Assembly (NCBI RefSeq): GCF_900128945.1
Contig: NZ_FQUD01000005.1
Coordinates: 124,001-188,000, forward strand
DNA: 64,000 nucleotides
Direction of reading: 5' to 3'
From: Chryseobacterium sp. OV279
GTDB taxonomy: Bacteria > Bacteroidota > Bacteroidia > Flavobacteriales > Weeksellaceae
Part shown: in pieces, positions 49,919 to 60,219 of the stretch
Position numbering within the stretch: position 1 is the stretch's first letter
Layout of the letters: the number at the start of each line of letters is the position of its first letter
Notes under the pieces: generated by a model
What the model was told of the DNA's origin: nothing
The model's input: the letters and a program-made list of their open reading frames with translations, nothing else
Databases searched by the model: none
Position numbers and translations under genes: made by a program

Positions 49919-50572
49919 ATGAAAAAAGTATCAGTAATCGGTGCGACCGGTTTTGTAGGAAAACAAGTAGTGAATGAGCTAACATCAAGAGGATATGCAG
50001 TAGAAGCTTTGGTAAGAGACGCTTCTAAAGTGGAATCAAAAGAAAACGTAACAGCAAAAAGCGTAGATGTAAACAATACGGAAGAACTTGCGGAAGCTTT
50101 GAAGGGAAGTGATGCGGTAATCAGTGCATTCAATGCAGGCTGGACGAACCCGAATCTGTATAACGATTTCCTGAACGGCTCTGTAAATATTGAAAAAGCA
50201 GTAGAACAGTCAGGCGTGAAAAGACTGATCGTAGTAGGAGGAGCCGGAAGCCTTTATACACCGGATCATGTACAGATTGTAGATACGCCGGATTTCCCGG
50301 AAGCTTACAAACCAGGTGCAACGGCAGCAAGAGATTATTTAAACAAAATCAAAGAAAACAATACCCTTGACTGGACGTTCTTCAGCCCTGCTATTGAAAT
50401 GAACCAGGCGAATGTAGGGGAAAGAACCGGAAAATACAGAACTTCTCTGGAAACCCCTGTTTTTGACGAAAACGGAAGAAGCCGTCTTTCTGTAGAAGAT
50501 GTCGCAGCCGTATTGGTAGACGAACTGGAACAGAACAACCACATCCGCGAGCGTTTTACAGCAGCTTATTAA
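49919..50572 (+). CDS. NAD(P)-binding oxidoreductase (atypical SDR, NmrA-like)
   Basis: 217 residues. Rossmann motif VIGATGFVGKQVV at the N-terminus, acidic loop after the second strand, no YxxxK catalytic pair, as in NmrA/YwnB-like proteins. First gene controlled by operator 2. Confidence 0.88.
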   Translation: MKKVSVIGATGFVGKQVVNELTSRGYAVEALVRDASKVESKENVTAKSVDVNNTEELAEALKGSDAVISAFNAGWTNPNLYNDFLNGSVNIEKAVEQSGVKRLIVVGGAGSLYTPDHVQIVDTPDFPEAYKPGATAARDYLNKIKENNTLDWTFFSPAIEMNQANVGERTGKYRTSLETPVFDENGRSRLSVEDVAAVLVDELEQNNHIRERFTAAY

Positions 50573-50590
50573 TTCACAAAAAAAATTACA

Positions 50591-51766
50591 ATGTTAAAAA
50601 AGAAATTATTATCACTGGCAGCAGTGCTGGGACTGGTAAGTATCATGTTTGCAGGGAATTTGAAGATCAAAGTATACAATCCCGGCCCTAAAGCCATTTT
50701 TCCAATTACTTCAACTATTATTTACGGAGATAAAGATGCTGTGCTTATCGATGCCCAGTTTCAGAAGCAGTATGCGGAACAGTTGGTGAAGGAAATTAAA
50801 GCAACGGGAAAAAATCTGAAGACCGTTTTTATTTCTCACAGTGACCCGGATTTTTATTTCGGACTGGATGTGATTAAAAAAGCATTTCCCAATGTAAAAA
50901 TCATTTCCACTGTCCAAACCGCGTACCTGATTTCTGCTTCAAAAGATGAAAAAATGGCGGTATGGAAACCACAGCTGAAAGATGATGCTCCTTCATCGAT
51001 CATTGTTCCGGAAGCTGCTAATGCCATTCCAGATTTGGAAGGAAATAAAATTGAAATTAAGCAAAATGCTGAAGATCCTGCTCACAGTTTTGTGTGGATT
51101 CCATCTTTAAAAACAGTGGCCGGCGGTATTTCTGTTTCCGTAGATTCTCACATCTGGATGGCAGATACACAGAATATCAAGACAATTGATCAGTGGATCG
51201 GACAGATTGATGTGATGAAGGCATTAAAGCCTGAACAGGTTGTTCCTTCCCATTTTGCAAAATTATCGCTGTCTCCACAGTCTCTGGATTTCGTTAAAAA
51301 CTATCTGGAAAACTATAAAAGGGCAGTCACTGAAAACAAAACATCTTCAGGTGTTGTAGATTTTATGGTGAAACAATATCCTGATCTTCACGGAAAAGAT
51401 GAACTGGAAATGGGAGCGAAAGTTTTCTTTGGAGAAATCAACTGGGACCTGAAGTCACCTTATCCGCCAATTGGCAACAAAGTGGAAGCTGATTTCGGAA
51501 CATTTAAATTCATTCTGGACTTCAAAAACAATAAAGAAATGTCCTTCACAGGCGTTTCCGGAAATGTAAAAGGCAATACAGATACGGTACAGTATACCGT
51601 AACAGAGGTAGCCAAGAATATCTTTATGGTGTACTGGCACGAACCAAAGCTGGGTTCAAACATTACCCACATTCAGGATTATAACAAGAATATCATTTAT
51701 ACCAATATTGCAGAACCTAACGGATCATTTACGCATCTGAAAGGAACGCTTACAATTCTGAAATAA
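50591..51766 (+). CDS. MBL-fold hydrolase, periplasmic, with altered metal motif
   Basis: 391 residues with N-terminal signal peptide (LLSLAAVLGLVSIMFAGN). The MBL motif reads HSDPDFYFGLD in place of HxHxDH, so the second His is replaced by Asp and the last by Phe. VVPSHF later provides one conserved His. It lies 18 nt after the oxidoreductase, so it is in the same operon. Loss of zinc ligands suggests altered activity. Confidence 0.82.
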   Translation: MLKKKLLSLAAVLGLVSIMFAGNLKIKVYNPGPKAIFPITSTIIYGDKDAVLIDAQFQKQYAEQLVKEIKATGKNLKTVFISHSDPDFYFGLDVIKKAFPNVKIISTVQTAYLISASKDEKMAVWKPQLKDDAPSSIIVPEAANAIPDLEGNKIEIKQNAEDPAHSFVWIPSLKTVAGGISVSVDSHIWMADTQNIKTIDQWIGQIDVMKALKPEQVVPSHFAKLSLSPQSLDFVKNYLENYKRAVTENKTSSGVVDFMVKQYPDLHGKDELEMGAKVFFGEINWDLKSPYPPIGNKVEADFGTFKFILDFKNNKEMSFTGVSGNVKGNTDTVQYTVTEVAKNIFMVYWHEPKLGSNITHIQDYNKNIIYTNIAEPNGSFTHLKGTLTILK

Positions 51767-51772
51767 TATATA

Positions 51773-51802
51773 AAACTGCTGCCCAACGACAGCAGTTTTT
51801 TT
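51773..51802 (+). terminator. Terminator after the MBL gene
   Basis: AAACTGCTG/CAGCAGTTT stem followed by TTTT. Confidence 0.88.
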
Positions 51803-51930
51803 ATGATCAAAATTCATTATAGGCATCATTGATTTTTACCAATATGGAATGATTTTTTACAATTAATAAGCCTGGTCTTTACTATAATTTTGTATGTGTA
51901 ATTAAGGACAGATAATAAAAAAATTATAGT

Positions 51931-53031
51931 ATGAAAAAATTATTTCAATCGTATCATTTAAATGATATCCAGTTAGATAACAGATTTGTAATGGCTCCAA
52001 TGACCCGCAGCCGTTCTTCAGATCCGGATGAGATTCCCAATGACCTCATGGCAGAATATTATGGGCAACGTGCTTCTGCAGGCCTTATCATCTCTGAAGC
52101 TACCCAGATTTCTCTTCAGGGGATGGGATATGCCAGAACTCCGGGTATTTATACCAAAGAACAGGTGGAAGGCTGGAAAAAAGTTACCAAAGCTGTGCAA
52201 GGGAAAGGAGGGCAAATGTTTTTACAGCTATGGCATGTAGGCAGAGTATCCTCTTCCAGAATCAATGGGCTGCAACCTTTGGCTCCATCGGCTCTTATCG
52301 CGGGTAATACCAATGTTTATATTTTTGACGGTGCACCTAATGGTGATGCTACCTTTATTCCGGTAGAGGAACCTAAAGCAATGACAAAAGCAGAGATAGA
52401 TCAGACTATCCATGATTTCGCAACAGGTGCAAAAAATGCAGTAGATGCTGGTTTTGACGGAGTAGAAATTCATGGAGCCAATGGTTATCTCATCGACCAG
52501 TTTCTACGCGGTAATTCTAATATAAGAACCGATGAATATGGAGGAAGTATAGAAAACAGGCTCAGGTTTTTGATTGAAGTGACCGAAGCCGTGATTAAAA
52601 CGGTGGGTAAAGAAAGAACAGGAGTAAGACTTTCCCCATTCATTAAATTTAAAGATATGGATGATCCAGAAATACTTGAAACCATCATGCTGGCAGCCGA
52701 AAAACTTAATGATTTGGGAATTGCCTATATTCATTTATGTGAAGCTGATTGGGATGATGCTCCTCAAATTCCATATCTGTTCAGAAAAGAGCTGAGGTAT
52801 AAATTCAGAAATACAATCATTGCTACAGGAAACAAAACGCCGTCTGAAGGCGAAGAGCTGTTGGAGCAGAATCTGGTAGATCTGATCGGCTTCGGAAGAA
52901 AATTTCTCACCAATCCTGACTATCCGGAAAGAGTCCGACAGAATGCTGCCCTGAATGAGATCAGCGATCCGCATACCCTTTTCGGTGGAGGAGATGCGAG
53001 AGGATACACAGATTATCCCGCGCTATTCTGA
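51931..53031 (+). CDS. Alkene reductase, old yellow enzyme family
   Basis: 366 residues, TIM barrel with FMN. VMAPMTRSRS, FLQLWHVGRVS, VEIHGANGYLIDQFLRG (substrate-binding His and Asn) and GFGRKFLTNPDYP are family motifs. It reduces activated C=C or nitro compounds with NAD(P)H. Its promoter is TATAATTTTG about 45 nt before the start; a TTTTTTACAATTAA half-operator of the Rrf2 type lies upstream (51851-51864), so it may share that control. Confidence 0.93.
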   Translation: MKKLFQSYHLNDIQLDNRFVMAPMTRSRSSDPDEIPNDLMAEYYGQRASAGLIISEATQISLQGMGYARTPGIYTKEQVEGWKKVTKAVQGKGGQMFLQLWHVGRVSSSRINGLQPLAPSALIAGNTNVYIFDGAPNGDATFIPVEEPKAMTKAEIDQTIHDFATGAKNAVDAGFDGVEIHGANGYLIDQFLRGNSNIRTDEYGGSIENRLRFLIEVTEAVIKTVGKERTGVRLSPFIKFKDMDDPEILETIMLAAEKLNDLGIAYIHLCEADWDDAPQIPYLFRKELRYKFRNTIIATGNKTPSEGEELLEQNLVDLIGFGRKFLTNPDYPERVRQNAALNEISDPHTLFGGGDARGYTDYPALF

Positions 53032-53285
53032 CATTCTAGTTGAATTTAATAGATTAACATATTCTTAATTTGAAACATTAAGAATAGGGAAGGGATTAAG
53101 TTTCATTAAGGAAAATCAAATAGATTTTTAAGTCAACACTGCTTAAAGCGGAGCTCAGCTTAATATTCTTAAAAGCTTTATAGGATCTTAATGGTTTAAA
53201 AAAATTGTCTTATAAAATATTTTTCCCCATAGAATCTCCCACGGATTTCTCAGAATACACAGATTTTCTTTTGATAATATTACAT

Positions 53286-53318
53286 AAAAATGGCCGTCCA
53301 ACAGACAGCCATTTTTTT
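53286..53318 (+). terminator. Bidirectional terminator between alkene reductase and M23 peptidase
   Basis: AAAAATGGC/GCCATTTTT stem with flanking A and T runs; serves the minus-strand peptidase directly. Confidence 0.88.
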
Positions 53319-54345
53319 ATAAATTCATAAACAGTTTCGGATTGACCGGTGTATTGTTTTTGTGTACTTCGTAGTGAAGGTGCGGGCCTGTAGAACGTCC
53401 GGAGTTGCCGGATTTGGCAATAACCTGTCCTACTTTTACTTTCTCATTTACTTTTGAAACCAGTTGCGAAAGGTGACCGTAAAGGGTAGCCAGTCCGTTT
53501 CCGTGAGAAACAATGACACAGTTTCCGTAACCGCCTTTCTGGCCTGAGAAAATAACGGTTCCTGCGGCGGCAGCTCTTACATCTGAGCCGTAAGCCACTG
53601 CAATGTCCAGTCCTTTGTGGAACTGCATCTGATCTGCTTCAGCAGGTGGATTGTTCTTTTCCATCGGTGCTTTCGCCGAGGTATTTCCTGCTACAGCTTT
53701 CGTTGAAGCAGCAGCTGGAGATGGTGCCGGAGCAGCAGGTGCCGCTTTCGGAGTGACCATTACTTTTACTTCTCTTTTATTACCGTAGCTGTCCGTTAAT
53801 TCAATGATTTTTTCAACAGGTTCAGCTTTTACTTCCGGTTTTGGTGCGGCAGCAGCCACAGGTTTGGATTCTGCGGCACTGGGCTTTACAGAAGCAAATA
53901 CGGTTTTAAAAGGAATTGGATTTTTTCTGATGCCGAAATTAGAAGAGATGTATCCATCGGTAGGCATTCCCAGGGGAACTTCCATCAGCTTTTTTTGGAG
54001 ATTCATTAAGTACTGGCTGTAGCGGTTGGCCTGTTTTGCCAGATATACAGAATTGGAGATACTGTCTTTGGCGAGGATCATCAGTTTCTGATCTGTGATG
54101 TTTTTGGATTTCAGGAACGAATTCAGTTCTGCCACAGTCTGATCTACCATGGTGAGATCAGTTTTCATTTTTAAATAATCTACACTGTCTTTTTCAGTGT
54201 TTATTTTGACGAGGTTTACTTCATACATCTTGTCATCTTTCTTCGAAAATAACCTAGCGATAAAGACAGCCTGTGCAAAAACTACTAGCAAAAGTCCTCC
54301 AAGGAGAATATTCACGTTCTTCCTGCTGTTTAGAAATTTCTTCAT
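53317..54345 (-). CDS. M23 metallopeptidase with a long Ala/Pro insertion
   Basis: 342 residues. N-terminal membrane anchor (VNILLGGLLLVVFAQAVFIARL), coiled coil, then the LytM/M23 domain: ISSNFGIRKNPIP, MQFHKGLDIAV (metal H/D), VIVSHGNG and GPHLHYEVHKN. About 110 residues of Ala/Pro/Lys/Glu-rich sequence are inserted between the first two motifs. Cleaves cell-wall peptides or acts with an envelope complex. Confidence 0.92.
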   Translation of the reverse strand: MKKFLNSRKNVNILLGGLLLVVFAQAVFIARLFSKKDDKMYEVNLVKINTEKDSVDYLKMKTDLTMVDQTVAELNSFLKSKNITDQKLMILAKDSISNSVYLAKQANRYSQYLMNLQKKLMEVPLGMPTDGYISSNFGIRKNPIPFKTVFASVKPSAAESKPVAAAAPKPEVKAEPVEKIIELTDSYGNKREVKVMVTPKAAPAAPAPSPAAASTKAVAGNTSAKAPMEKNNPPAEADQMQFHKGLDIAVAYGSDVRAAAAGTVIFSGQKGGYGNCVIVSHGNGLATLYGHLSQLVSKVNEKVKVGQVIAKSGNSGRSTGPHLHYEVHKNNTPVNPKLFMNL

Positions 54346-54571
54346 ATTTCTTCTCTTAGTAAATTACAAAACGGTTTTAAGCCTGCAAATTTAATTAAAA
54401 ATACTATTTGAGGCATATTTTTAAATTAAACTTAGTTTTTTCTGTATTTAACGTCTAATTAGATATTTAATTGTGTTGAAGTGTTAATTTTTTCAGAAAG
54501 TGGTTTTTATCATAGCCCCAAAGTCCTTGTTCCGCCTTTGTTTTAATATATTTGCAGTTCACATTCCAATT

Positions 54572-55612
54572 ATGGCTAAAAAGAAAATAATTTCAGAATC
54601 TTCTCATCCAAAAAAGAATAAAAACGATATTTCTGTAGGAGTAGTAGGAAGCGGAAGTTTTGCAACCGCTATCGTAAAAATGCTGGTTGAAAACTGTAAA
54701 GTGGTGCACTGGTGTGTAAGAAGTGAATTCGTAAAAGGAGCTATTGAACTCCGCGGGCACAACCCGTCTTATCTTACAGCCGTTAATTTTAATCTTAAAA
54801 GTCTAAAACTTACCACAGATATCAACGAACTGGTGAGCGCCTGCGATGTGATTGTACTGGCCACACCTTCCATTTACCTGTCGGATACGATGGATAAAAT
54901 GACCTGTGAATACGGAGACAAAATTTTTGTTTCTGCAATTAAAGGGATTATTCCTAAAGTGAATGATGTGGTAGCGCATTATTTAAGAGACGAATTTAAA
55001 ATTGGTTTCAGAAACCAGGCCGTTATTGCAGGACCATGTCACGCAGAAGAAGTTGCTATGGAAAGACTTTCTTATCTTACCGTGGCTGCCGTAGAGGATG
55101 AAACAGCAGATAAACTGACAGGAATTTTCGGTTCAGATTTTATCAAAGTACATTCCAGCAAAGATATTTTAGGAAATGAGTATAGTGCGATTCTTAAAAA
55201 TATTTTCGCGATCGGAGCGGGAATAGCAAGCGGACTTGGCTACGGAGATAACTTCACTGCCGTTTTTGTTTCCAATGCCATCCGTGAAATGGAAATTTTC
55301 CTGGAAGCGGTATACGAAGCTCCAAGAGATGTGAACGAAAGTGCTTATCTGGGTGACCTTCTGGTAACAGCCTATTCTCTTTTCTCCAGAAACCGAAGCT
55401 TAGGAAATCTTATCGGAAAAGGATATACCGTAAAATCGGCAATCCAGTCTATGAACATGGTGGCAGAAGGGTATTATGCAGCAGATTCAATCTATAAAAC
55501 GGCTAAGCAGAAACATCTGAAACTTCCGATCATTGATACCGTTTACGCCATTCTTTATGAAGGCAAGAATGCGGAAAAGCAGTTTAAAAAATTAACAGCA
55601 AAACTGAATTAA
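54572..55612 (+). CDS. gpsA: Glycerol-3-phosphate dehydrogenase [NAD(P)+]
   Basis: 346 residues from MAKKKIISES. Rossmann VGVVGSGSFATAIVKML, LATPSIYL, SAIKGI, GPCHAEEV and the catalytic K in KNIFAIGAGIASGLGYGDN are present. Makes sn-glycerol-3-phosphate for phospholipids. Start chosen over the upstream in-frame codons because TTTG promoter sequence lies there. Confidence 0.93.
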   Translation: MAKKKIISESSHPKKNKNDISVGVVGSGSFATAIVKMLVENCKVVHWCVRSEFVKGAIELRGHNPSYLTAVNFNLKSLKLTTDINELVSACDVIVLATPSIYLSDTMDKMTCEYGDKIFVSAIKGIIPKVNDVVAHYLRDEFKIGFRNQAVIAGPCHAEEVAMERLSYLTVAAVEDETADKLTGIFGSDFIKVHSSKDILGNEYSAILKNIFAIGAGIASGLGYGDNFTAVFVSNAIREMEIFLEAVYEAPRDVNESAYLGDLLVTAYSLFSRNRSLGNLIGKGYTVKSAIQSMNMVAEGYYAADSIYKTAKQKHLKLPIIDTVYAILYEGKNAEKQFKKLTAKLN

Positions 55613-55649
55613 ACAGAATCTGGGTTTAACACAGTTTAAAAAATAATTA

Positions 55650-55679
55650 ACCGTCATTTAGTATAATGGCGGTTTTTTC
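55650..55679 (+). terminator. Terminator after gpsA
   Basis: ACCGTCAT/ATGGCGGT stem followed by TTTTT. Confidence 0.88.
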
Positions 55680-55681
55680 TG

Positions 55682-56584
55682 TTAATAATCCACATGATTT
55701 ACCCTGCTCACACTGTTGTAGGTCTCAATATAAGATTTTGGAGACTGCCCGATAATACTTTTAAATACCCTGTTGAAATTCGTAATACTGTTGAATCCGG
55801 CTTTGTAGGCCACTCCTGAAATACAGTCCGCTTTTTCTCCCGCAATAAGACTTTTACATGCCGCATTAACCCTGACTTCATTCAGAAAAGAAATAAAGGT
55901 ATGGCCTGTATGTTTCTTGAAATATCTGCAAAAAGCCTGTGGCGTCATAAAAGCAGTGTTGGCAACATCTTCCAGAGAGATAGGATTACTATAATTATCC
56001 GTAATAAAATTAATTATTTTGCTCAGCCGCATTCCTTCATTTTCGCTGAAATTGGATGAATACAGGTCGGAACAGAGCAATTCTATATTTTCATTCAGAT
56101 CTTGTAAGGTATTCATCAGTTTCACAAAACTTAATAATACATCAATACCCGTTGCCTGATGAACCATAAATATTTGTGGGATTACATCTTCTGCAACGCT
56201 GGAGGGAACTTTAAAACCGTGCTTATTCTTGTTCAAAAAAACACTGGCCATCTTCATTTCTGGCAGGCCGAACAAAGGAGCGAGAACACCATTGGGGTTG
56301 AAATAAACAGTGCAGGCCTTGATCACCTTATTGCTGTCAGTAGAAAAATATTCCGGATTACTTTTAAATAAATGAGGAAGCTTGGCACCAATCACAAAAA
56401 GATCTCCCGAACGGAAGGTATGCATATCATTACCGGCAATGAGTGTTCCTTCACCGCTTTCTATATAGGTAATCTGCCATTCATCGTGCCTGTGAAGATA
56501 CTGGTAAAAATAAGGGAGCTCAATATACTCCGATATCACACTTTTGTCCTGAGGTACAAGAATCGTAAATGGCAGTACTTTCAT
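55682..56584 (-). CDS. AraC-family regulator
   Basis: 300 residues. N-terminal cupin (HRHDEWQITYIESGEGTLIAGND), C-terminal AraC HTH (LEDVANTAFMTPQAFCRYFKKHTGHTFISFLNEVR and GVAYKAGFNSITNFNRVFKSIIGQSPKSY). Monocistronic; target unknown. Confidence 0.9.
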   Translation of the reverse strand: MKVLPFTILVPQDKSVISEYIELPYFYQYLHRHDEWQITYIESGEGTLIAGNDMHTFRSGDLFVIGAKLPHLFKSNPEYFSTDSNKVIKACTVYFNPNGVLAPLFGLPEMKMASVFLNKNKHGFKVPSSVAEDVIPQIFMVHQATGIDVLLSFVKLMNTLQDLNENIELLCSDLYSSNFSENEGMRLSKIINFITDNYSNPISLEDVANTAFMTPQAFCRYFKKHTGHTFISFLNEVRVNAACKSLIAGEKADCISGVAYKAGFNSITNFNRVFKSIIGQSPKSYIETYNSVSRVNHVDY

Positions 56585-56746
56585 ATTAATTTGACTAATT
56601 AACTTAAGCGAAATTAATAATATTAACCTAAAAATACAGCATGGATATTTAATTGGGTTAAAATCATGCTATAGTTTGATAATATTTGAAAAAATCTTTA
56701 GAAAAAAGTTCTAAATGACGATAATACCTCTGATAAAAAGATCTTT

Positions 56747-58144
56747 TTAGTAAGCCTCCGTTCTAATTGCTTCGATTTCTTCAGTAGTTAAGGCCAGATG
56801 CTTACCCAACATTCTGCTTCCGCTTTCGGTAATCAGGAAATCATCTTCCACTCTGATGCCGCTGAAGTTTCTGAATGTTTCCAGTTTATCGTAATTGATA
56901 TATTCAGCAAACTCATTGGATGCTTTCCAACGGTCGATAAGTTCAGGAATGATGTAAATTCCAGGTTCAACGGTTAGTACATAACCTGCTTCCAGTTCTT
57001 TGCCCAGCCTTAAAGATTTAAGACCAAACTGGGTTGTATTTTTAATGAGATCATCCGTATAACCTACGTATTGTTCCCCTAAATCTTCCATGTCATGGAC
57101 ATCCAGGCCCATCATATGACCTGTACCACATTGAAAAAACATTGCATGAGCACCAGCCTGTACGGCATCATCAATATTCCCTTTCATCAGACCGATGTCT
57201 TTTAATCCCTGTGCCAGCATTTTGCACGAAGCCAGATGCACATCCAGATATCTAACACCGGGGGCTAATAAATCTTTAGCATGATGGTAGGCATTCAGTA
57301 CAATATCATACACATCTTTTTGTTCAGCGCTGAATGTCTTGCCCACAGGAAAAGTACGGGTAAGATCGCCGGCATATCCTAAAGCGGTTTCCACTCCGGA
57401 ATCATTTAAAACCAATTGTCCTTCCTTAAGCTGATTGCCATAATAATGATTGTGGAGAATTTCCCCCTGAACCGTTAAGATCACCGGATAAGCCAGATTT
57501 CCTCCTGAAGCGAGTGCTTCACTTTGTATTTTAGCGGCAAGTTCACGCTCGTACATTCCTGGTTTTGCCTGTTGCATGACCATTAAGTGAATATCCGCTG
57601 ACATCGATGCTGCACGGTCTAATTCTGCAATTTCCTCAGCTGATTTGATTGAACGCTGTGCGACAACGGCTTTTATGAAACTTAATGATGCACGTTCTTT
57701 CATTTGATTGGTAGGAACGTTAAACCAATTCGTCAGTTTAATGATATTTTCAGGACGGTAAGGTGGTAAAAAATGAACGGGACGGTTTTTCTCCTGATAT
57801 TTTTTGAGATAGGTTTCGAGCTGATCCAACGGAAGAATTTTTGACAAACCGGAATCAACACTTTTTTCGGCTAATGTTTTCTGTCTGCCCATCCACACAA
57901 TATCATCAATACTCATTTCATTTCCGAAGAGAATAGTTTCATCTTCATCAAGATCGATGATAGCGGCTAGTGAAGGATCATTAATTCCAAAATAATACAA
58001 AAAAGTACTGTCCTGCCTGAAATGATAGATATTATCTTTAAAATTCATCGGGCTGTCTTCATTACCCAAAAAGAGCAATATCCCGGAATTTAATTTCGAT
58101 TGTAAGGCAGCACGTCGTTGCAGGTACACTTTCTTTTCAAACAT
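56747..58144 (-). CDS. pepP: Xaa-Pro aminopeptidase (M24B)
   Basis: 465 residues. N-terminal creatinase-like domain (to ~170), then the pita-bread domain. Metal ligands: D in LVLNDSGVETALGYAGDLTRTF (two Asp), H in CGTGHMMGLDVHD, E in LTVEPGIYI and E in IRVEDDFLI. Removes N-terminal residues before proline. Confidence 0.93.
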   Translation of the reverse strand: MFEKKVYLQRRAALQSKLNSGILLFLGNEDSPMNFKDNIYHFRQDSTFLYYFGINDPSLAAIIDLDEDETILFGNEMSIDDIVWMGRQKTLAEKSVDSGLSKILPLDQLETYLKKYQEKNRPVHFLPPYRPENIIKLTNWFNVPTNQMKERASLSFIKAVVAQRSIKSAEEIAELDRAASMSADIHLMVMQQAKPGMYERELAAKIQSEALASGGNLAYPVILTVQGEILHNHYYGNQLKEGQLVLNDSGVETALGYAGDLTRTFPVGKTFSAEQKDVYDIVLNAYHHAKDLLAPGVRYLDVHLASCKMLAQGLKDIGLMKGNIDDAVQAGAHAMFFQCGTGHMMGLDVHDMEDLGEQYVGYTDDLIKNTTQFGLKSLRLGKELEAGYVLTVEPGIYIIPELIDRWKASNEFAEYINYDKLETFRNFSGIRVEDDFLITESGSRMLGKHLALTTEEIEAIRTEAY

Positions 58145-58501
58145 ATCATTAAGTATTAAGCAAATATCCCCAAAATTGATTATTCATTAAACCCTGTAAA
58201 GGTGAATGGTTAAAATATGGGTAATATAGGCAAATTATAAGCTAAGATATTAAAGTTAACCTATATTTTGGCTGATAACTCCCTGATTTTTGCAAAATTT
58301 TAAAATGGCTTGTAGATGGTCTTTTCTGGAAACCAATGAATGATTTGATTGCTTGTTTCGATAGGAGAGCATAGACCGTATCCATAGAATTTTTTTGCCT
58401 GTTTGGAAACTGTTTTAACAATAAAAATTAACGTGTTAAAATCGTTAAACCCATCCATACTTATAAAACTTTTCCCGAAATTTGATGTAAATTTTAGAAT
58501 T

Positions 58502-60007
58502 ATGCCACACTCGCTTACAAGCAGAACACCGAAACCAAAATATGACGTTGTACTGATAGGCGGCGGAATCATGAGCGCCACTTTAGCAACACTGCTTCAC
58601 GAATTTGATCCCAATCTGGAAATCGCCATATTCGAAAGGCTTGGAAGGTTTGCGAAAGAAAGTACAGCAGCCTGGAACAATGCCGGGACCGGGCATTCGG
58701 CTTTTTGTGAACTCAATTATACTCCTGAAAAACCAGACGGAACTGTAGATATTACCAAGGCGGAAAGCATCGCTGAACAGTTTGAAATGTCAAAACAATT
58801 CTGGGCGTATTTGGTAACCAAAGGATATGTTCAGGATCCTAAAGATTTTATCAATTCATGTCCGCATATGAGCCTTGTGTTCGGTGAAAAAGATGCTGAA
58901 TATCTTAGAAAGCGTCATGAGAAAATGGCAGACTCCGTTTTGTTTTCCGGGATGGAATATTCTATGGATCATGAGCAGCTCAGAGAATGGCTTCCATTGG
59001 TGATGAGCAAAAGAAATCAGTCTGAAGTGATGGCGGCTACCAAAATGGATATGGGGACCGATGTCAATTTCGGAACATTAACCAGAAAAATGGGAAGACA
59101 TTTGCTGGAAGATTCCAATGTTGAGGTTTTCCTGTACCACGAAGTAAAAGACGTTGATCCGAGAGAAGACGGAAAGTGGGAAATGAAGGTTAAAGACAGG
59201 ATCCACAATCACAAACAGGAAGTAGTCGCTGATTTTGTATTCATCGGTGCCGGCGGTTATGCGCTTCCTCTTTTGGACAGTTCAGATATCAAAGAAAGTG
59301 AAGGTTATGGAGGTTTTCCTGTTTCCGGACAATGGCTGGTAAGTCATAATCAGGAGTTGGTAGAAAAACATCATGCTAAAGTATATACTCAGGCCACTGT
59401 AGACGCGCCGCCGATGTCAGTTCCTCACTTAGACCTTAGAATTATTGATGGTAAGAAAGCACTTCTTTTCGGACCTTTTGCGGGATTTTCTACAAAATTC
59501 CTGAAAGAAGGAAGTTATCTGGATTTGCCGGAAAGCGTTAATACAAAAAATTTAAGATCATTATTTGGAGCCTGGTGGCATAATCTTCCTCTGACGAAAT
59601 ACCTTATCCAGCAGGTAGCCATGACAAAATCCCAGAGAATGCAGCATCTGAGAGAATTTATCAAAGATGCCAACGAAGAAGACTGGGAACTGAAAGTAGC
59701 CGGACAGAGGGTACAGATCATCAAAAAAGATGAAAAAGATGGTGGAAAACTGGAATTCGGAACCGAAGTGGTGGTGAATAAAAACGGAACTATCGCTTCA
59801 CTGTTGGGAGCTTCTCCGGGTGCATCCACTGCGGTGTATGCCATGCTGAACGTTCTTGAAAAATGCTTCCCTGAAAAACTGCAGGGCGAGTGGAAAGATA
59901 AACTGCTGGAAATAGTCCCTTCTTATGGTCAGAAATTAGCCCACAATGCCGAACTTACTGAGAAAGTGAGAAATTATACAAAAGAAAAACTGGAACTGGA
60001 ATATTAA
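58502..60007 (+). CDS. mqo: Malate:quinone oxidoreductase
   Basis: 501 residues from MPHSLTSRTP; codons upstream are leader. FAD-binding VVLIGGGIMSATLATLL at the start, TAAWNNAGTGHSAFCELNYTP and GASPGASTAVYAML at the end are MQO signatures. Oxidises malate in the TCA cycle at the membrane. Followed by repeat DNA. Confidence 0.95.
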   Translation: MPHSLTSRTPKPKYDVVLIGGGIMSATLATLLHEFDPNLEIAIFERLGRFAKESTAAWNNAGTGHSAFCELNYTPEKPDGTVDITKAESIAEQFEMSKQFWAYLVTKGYVQDPKDFINSCPHMSLVFGEKDAEYLRKRHEKMADSVLFSGMEYSMDHEQLREWLPLVMSKRNQSEVMAATKMDMGTDVNFGTLTRKMGRHLLEDSNVEVFLYHEVKDVDPREDGKWEMKVKDRIHNHKQEVVADFVFIGAGGYALPLLDSSDIKESEGYGGFPVSGQWLVSHNQELVEKHHAKVYTQATVDAPPMSVPHLDLRIIDGKKALLFGPFAGFSTKFLKEGSYLDLPESVNTKNLRSLFGAWWHNLPLTKYLIQQVAMTKSQRMQHLREFIKDANEEDWELKVAGQRVQIIKKDEKDGGKLEFGTEVVVNKNGTIASLLGASPGASTAVYAMLNVLEKCFPEKLQGEWKDKLLEIVPSYGQKLAHNAELTEKVRNYTKEKLELEY

Positions 60008-60215
60008 ATAGTGAATGGTGAATTTTGCTTTGCAAGTGAATGGTGAATTCTGAACGGCATGTTTAGAAATTCAGAATACAAAATTCAAAATTCACGATTG
60101 TCATGTGAATAGTGAATTTTACAAATAGAATTGAAAAATTCACCATTGACAATTGACTTGCGAAGCAAAATTGACCCATTCACCATTACTCATCGCTCAT
60201 TACCTATTACTCATC
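60008..60215 (+). repeat. Interspersed GTGAATGGTGAATT repeat block
   Basis: Made of the same words as the spacers in the tRNA array (GTGAATGGTGAATTTTGCTT and TTGCGAAGCAAAATTGAC). Contains inverted GCAAGTGAAT/GCGAAGC segments. No coding content. Confidence 0.75.
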
Positions 60216-60219
60216 ATTT

